In this document: positions 6,145-7,128 of the stretch, piece by piece | Position numbering within the stretch: position 1 is the stretch's first letter | Layout: every line of letters starts with the position of its first letter | NCBI GenBank assembly: GCA_027008885.1 | Contig: JALVDQ010000441.1 | Span: 1-7,128, forward strand | Reading direction: 5' to 3' | Length of the DNA: 7,128 bases | Source: Thiotrichaceae bacterium | Lineage (GTDB): Bacteria; Pseudomonadota; Gammaproteobacteria; Thiotrichales; Thiotrichaceae | Translations under genes and position numbers: made by a program | Notes under the pieces: generated by a model | Told to the model about the DNA's origin: nothing | Database searches by the model: none | What the model saw: the letters and a program-made list of their open reading frames with translations, nothing else

Positions 6145-6194
6145 ATATTAAAAACAGGGGGGATGGGTGGCGGAAGACGGAAGACATCCCCTAT
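6145..6194. repeat. G-run stem-loop element, copy C
   Basis: It contains the 20-nt block shared exactly with copy A (6149-6168), a loop bearing two perfect GGAAGAC units (6172-6185), and the same closing CATCCCCTAT (6185-6194). Its right end overlaps the last codons and stop of the PIN toxin gene: the minus strand reads ATGTAAAATAGGGGATG, matching the ATGTAAAA and GGGGATG words of the left end of copy A. Confidence 0.75.
6150..6191 (-). terminator. Intrinsic terminator of the toxin-antitoxin operon
   Basis: On the minus strand GGGGATG, starting inside the toxin stop codon (6191-6185), pairs with CATCCCC (6165-6159). The stem is followed by CCTG and five Ts (6154-6150). The 7-bp, GC-rich stem with a 19-nt loop plus T run fits a leftward terminator for the toxin gene, supplied by repeat copy C. 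Confidence 0.55.
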
Positions 6195-6601
6195 TTTACA
6201 TAGGTAGTAAAGGTATGTTTGCGATTCAATCTATAGATATCAAAATCACGATCAACGCTTGCGATTTCATTGATTTTTAGTTTTTCTGCTAACAGCACCA
6301 GGCAGGCATCCGCAAAATCCATAGGCAGATCAGCATACTTCAGCATAAGTTCTTTTATTCGGTATAAATCATTTGCTGTTATTGCTTCAATACTAACTGC
6401 TCCGGCACTCACCCAACTCAAGAAATCTATTTGAGCATTCCTGTTAAAATCCAGTAAATGCAATGTTTCAGTGAGAGAGGCAATCGTTGTAACCAGCTCA
6501 TGCTGATTCTCCTGAATGAATTTTTTTGCAGCAAGGTGGTAATCATCATCACGATCAAAAAGAGCAATCAAAGGACCTGAGTCAATTAAGATTTTTCTCA
6601 C
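6191..6601 (-). CDS. vapC: PIN-domain ribonuclease toxin, VapC-like
   Basis: Type II toxin-antitoxin toxin, 136 aa, a likely Mg2+-dependent endoribonuclease. The PIN acidic residues are present: Asp7 in ILIDSGPLIALFD, Glu45 in ASLTETLHLL, Asp98 in MDFADACLVLLAE (Asp95 also near), and Asp117 in SVDRDFDIYR. Length is normal for VapC. The start is GTG at 6601, whose GTGA overlaps the antitoxin stop codon by 4 nt, so the two are translationally coupled; the ribosome site would lie in the antitoxin end. The last codons and the TAG stop fall inside repeat copy C, which also provides a terminator-like stem-loop. All four catalytic positions are intact, so the toxin is probably active. The RNA target cannot be predicted. 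Confidence 0.92.
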   Translation of the reverse strand: MRKILIDSGPLIALFDRDDDYHLAAKKFIQENQHELVTTIASLTETLHLLDFNRNAQIDFLSWVSAGAVSIEAITANDLYRIKELMLKYADLPMDFADACLVLLAEKLKINEIASVDRDFDIYRLNRKHTFTTYVK

Positions 6602-6837
6602 TTTTTAGCCTTAATTTTTTCTTTAACCAGCTTTTTCCTGTTTTTGGACAGATCGTGCCTGCCACTGGCATACTGACCAAATAACTCATGTCCCAATTCC
6701 CAGGGAGAAGGCTTCTCCAGCCTGCCAAGAAAATCATAAATACTTTTTCTGATTAACTCCGATTTACTGATATTCAATTCATGAGAAACCTGATTAATCA
6801 TTTGTTCTAATTGTGGGTCAAGCCTTAATGTAATCAT
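6598..6837 (-). CDS. Ribbon-helix-helix antitoxin of the VapC-like toxin
   Basis: Antitoxin, 79 aa from the ATG at 6837. The N-terminal part MITLRLDPQLEQMINQVSHE and LNISKSELIRKSIYDFL (about 22-38) form a ribbon-helix-helix (CopG/Arc-like) DNA-binding domain. The remainder, with PSPWELGHELFGQYASGRHDLS, is the probable toxin-wrapping segment, and the tail is very rich in lysine (KNRKKLVKEKIKAKK). The segment WELGHELFGQYASG is typical of RHH antitoxins paired with PIN toxins. The frame can be extended to a TTG at 6858, but that lies within the operator palindrome and next to the predicted transcription start. The ATG at 6837, with GGGG (6846-6849) upstream, is therefore preferred. It should bind the palindrome upstream and repress its own operon together with the toxin. 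Confidence 0.88.
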   Translation of the reverse strand: MITLRLDPQLEQMINQVSHELNISKSELIRKSIYDFLGRLEKPSPWELGHELFGQYASGRHDLSKNRKKLVKEKIKAKK

Positions 6838-6848
6838 AATATATACCC

Positions 6849-6889
6849 CAATAGCCAACGTATTACCAATTGTAATACGTTAGCTATTG
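6849..6889. promoter_or_regulatory. 41-bp palindromic operator of the toxin-antitoxin operon
   Basis: Arms CAATAGCCAACGTATTAC (6849-6866) and GTAATACGTTAGCTATTG (6872-6889) are complementary at 17 of 18 positions around the 5-nt centre CAATT. The palindrome ends 11 bp before the antitoxin ATG and covers the -10 box and spacer of the promoter, as expected for autorepression by an RHH antitoxin with or without bound toxin. Confidence 0.85.
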
Positions 6890-6896
6890 TTGTCAA
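6869..6896 (-). promoter_or_regulatory. Sigma70-type promoter of the toxin-antitoxin operon
   Basis: On the minus strand, consensus TTGACA (6896-6891), a 16-bp spacer and TACAAT (6874-6869) precede the antitoxin ATG by about 30 bp. The -10 overlaps the centre of the palindromic operator, so a bound repressor would exclude RNA polymerase. Confidence 0.75.
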
Positions 6897-6899
6897 TAA

Positions 6900-7109
6900 T
6901 AAAGAGAATTTAGTCATTCACAGATGAAGGGAACACTTAATAAGCTATCGCTCAATCTGTTGAACTATTAGGTTATAATCGGCAGGTATATGTATGCTTT
7001 TTCCGTAATGCCTTAAATATCAAAAAAAACAGGAAATAAAATTTTGTTAGCTTTATTATGCTCGGGTACTTACAGATTTTCTGCAAATTAAACCTAAGAA
7101 TCTATCTAG
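6900..7109. other. AT-rich intergenic region, no gene seen
   Basis: I find no start codon with a ribosome site, no long open frame and no RNA gene. A lone TATAAT at 6974-6979 lacks a -35 at proper spacing. A small inverted repeat CCTA/TAGG flanks 7093-7110. Confidence 0.4.
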
Positions 7110-7128
7110 GAGCCTGTCTGAGAACTGG

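Noticed and set aside
5963..6151. 62-codon plus-strand open frame in the repeat-rich gap
   Set aside because: Its start lies in the palindromic repeat, there is no ribosome site, and the peptide resembles the spurious products usually called on such repeats.
5864..6194. CRISPR array in the repeat-rich gap
   Set aside because: Repeats are of different kinds, unevenly spaced and partly palindromic, with no regular repeat-spacer layout and no cas genes.
6598..6858. 86-codon version of the antitoxin starting at TTG 6858
   Set aside because: The extension lies inside the operator palindrome, next to the predicted transcription start; ATG 6837 with GGGG upstream fits the RHH fold start better.

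Overview
The window looks like a chromosomal segment of a gammaproteobacterium with moderate GC and AT-rich, repeat-bearing intergenic regions. The best taxonomic hint is a peroxiredoxin-glutaredoxin fusion gene directly followed by a reductase carrying the residue changes described for glutathione amide reductase of purple sulfur bacteria (Chromatiaceae). A Chromatiales-like or related sulfur-oxidising lineage is therefore plausible. This is an inference from gene content, not a phylogeny.

Left half (1-4497), an oxidative-stress module. A partial OxyR-type LysR regulator leaves the window at base 1 on the minus strand. Divergent from it, across a 111-bp gap with a good sigma70-type promoter and an inverted repeat over its -35, run four plus-strand genes: an encapsulated-ferritin-family protein (EncFtn) without the usual encapsulin-targeting tail, a Prx5-Grx hybrid peroxidase (GarA/PGdx type), a glutathione/glutathione-amide reductase (GarB type), and an FGGY kinase resembling D-ribulokinase. 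The likely logic is that OxyR senses peroxide, EncFtn oxidises or sequesters Fe(II), the hybrid peroxidase reduces peroxide with a low-molecular-weight thiol, and the reductase recycles that thiol, probably with NADH. The kinase's place in this scheme is unclear.

Middle (4498-5822). A two-gene minus-strand unit converges on the kinase: a classical short-chain dehydrogenase/reductase followed by an acidic protein I do not recognise.

Right part (5823-7128). A 368-bp intergenic stretch is packed with repeats: a G-run element (also present between the peroxidase and reductase genes), tracts with exact 7-nt periodicity, and a nested palindrome. It is followed by a minus-strand type II toxin-antitoxin pair (ribbon-helix-helix antitoxin, PIN-domain VapC-like toxin). 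That pair has a near-consensus promoter embedded in a 41-bp near-perfect palindrome. A repeat element forms the 3' end of the toxin gene, including its stop codon. The last ~230 bp hold no recognisable gene; the final 19 bp might be the edge of an insertion sequence.
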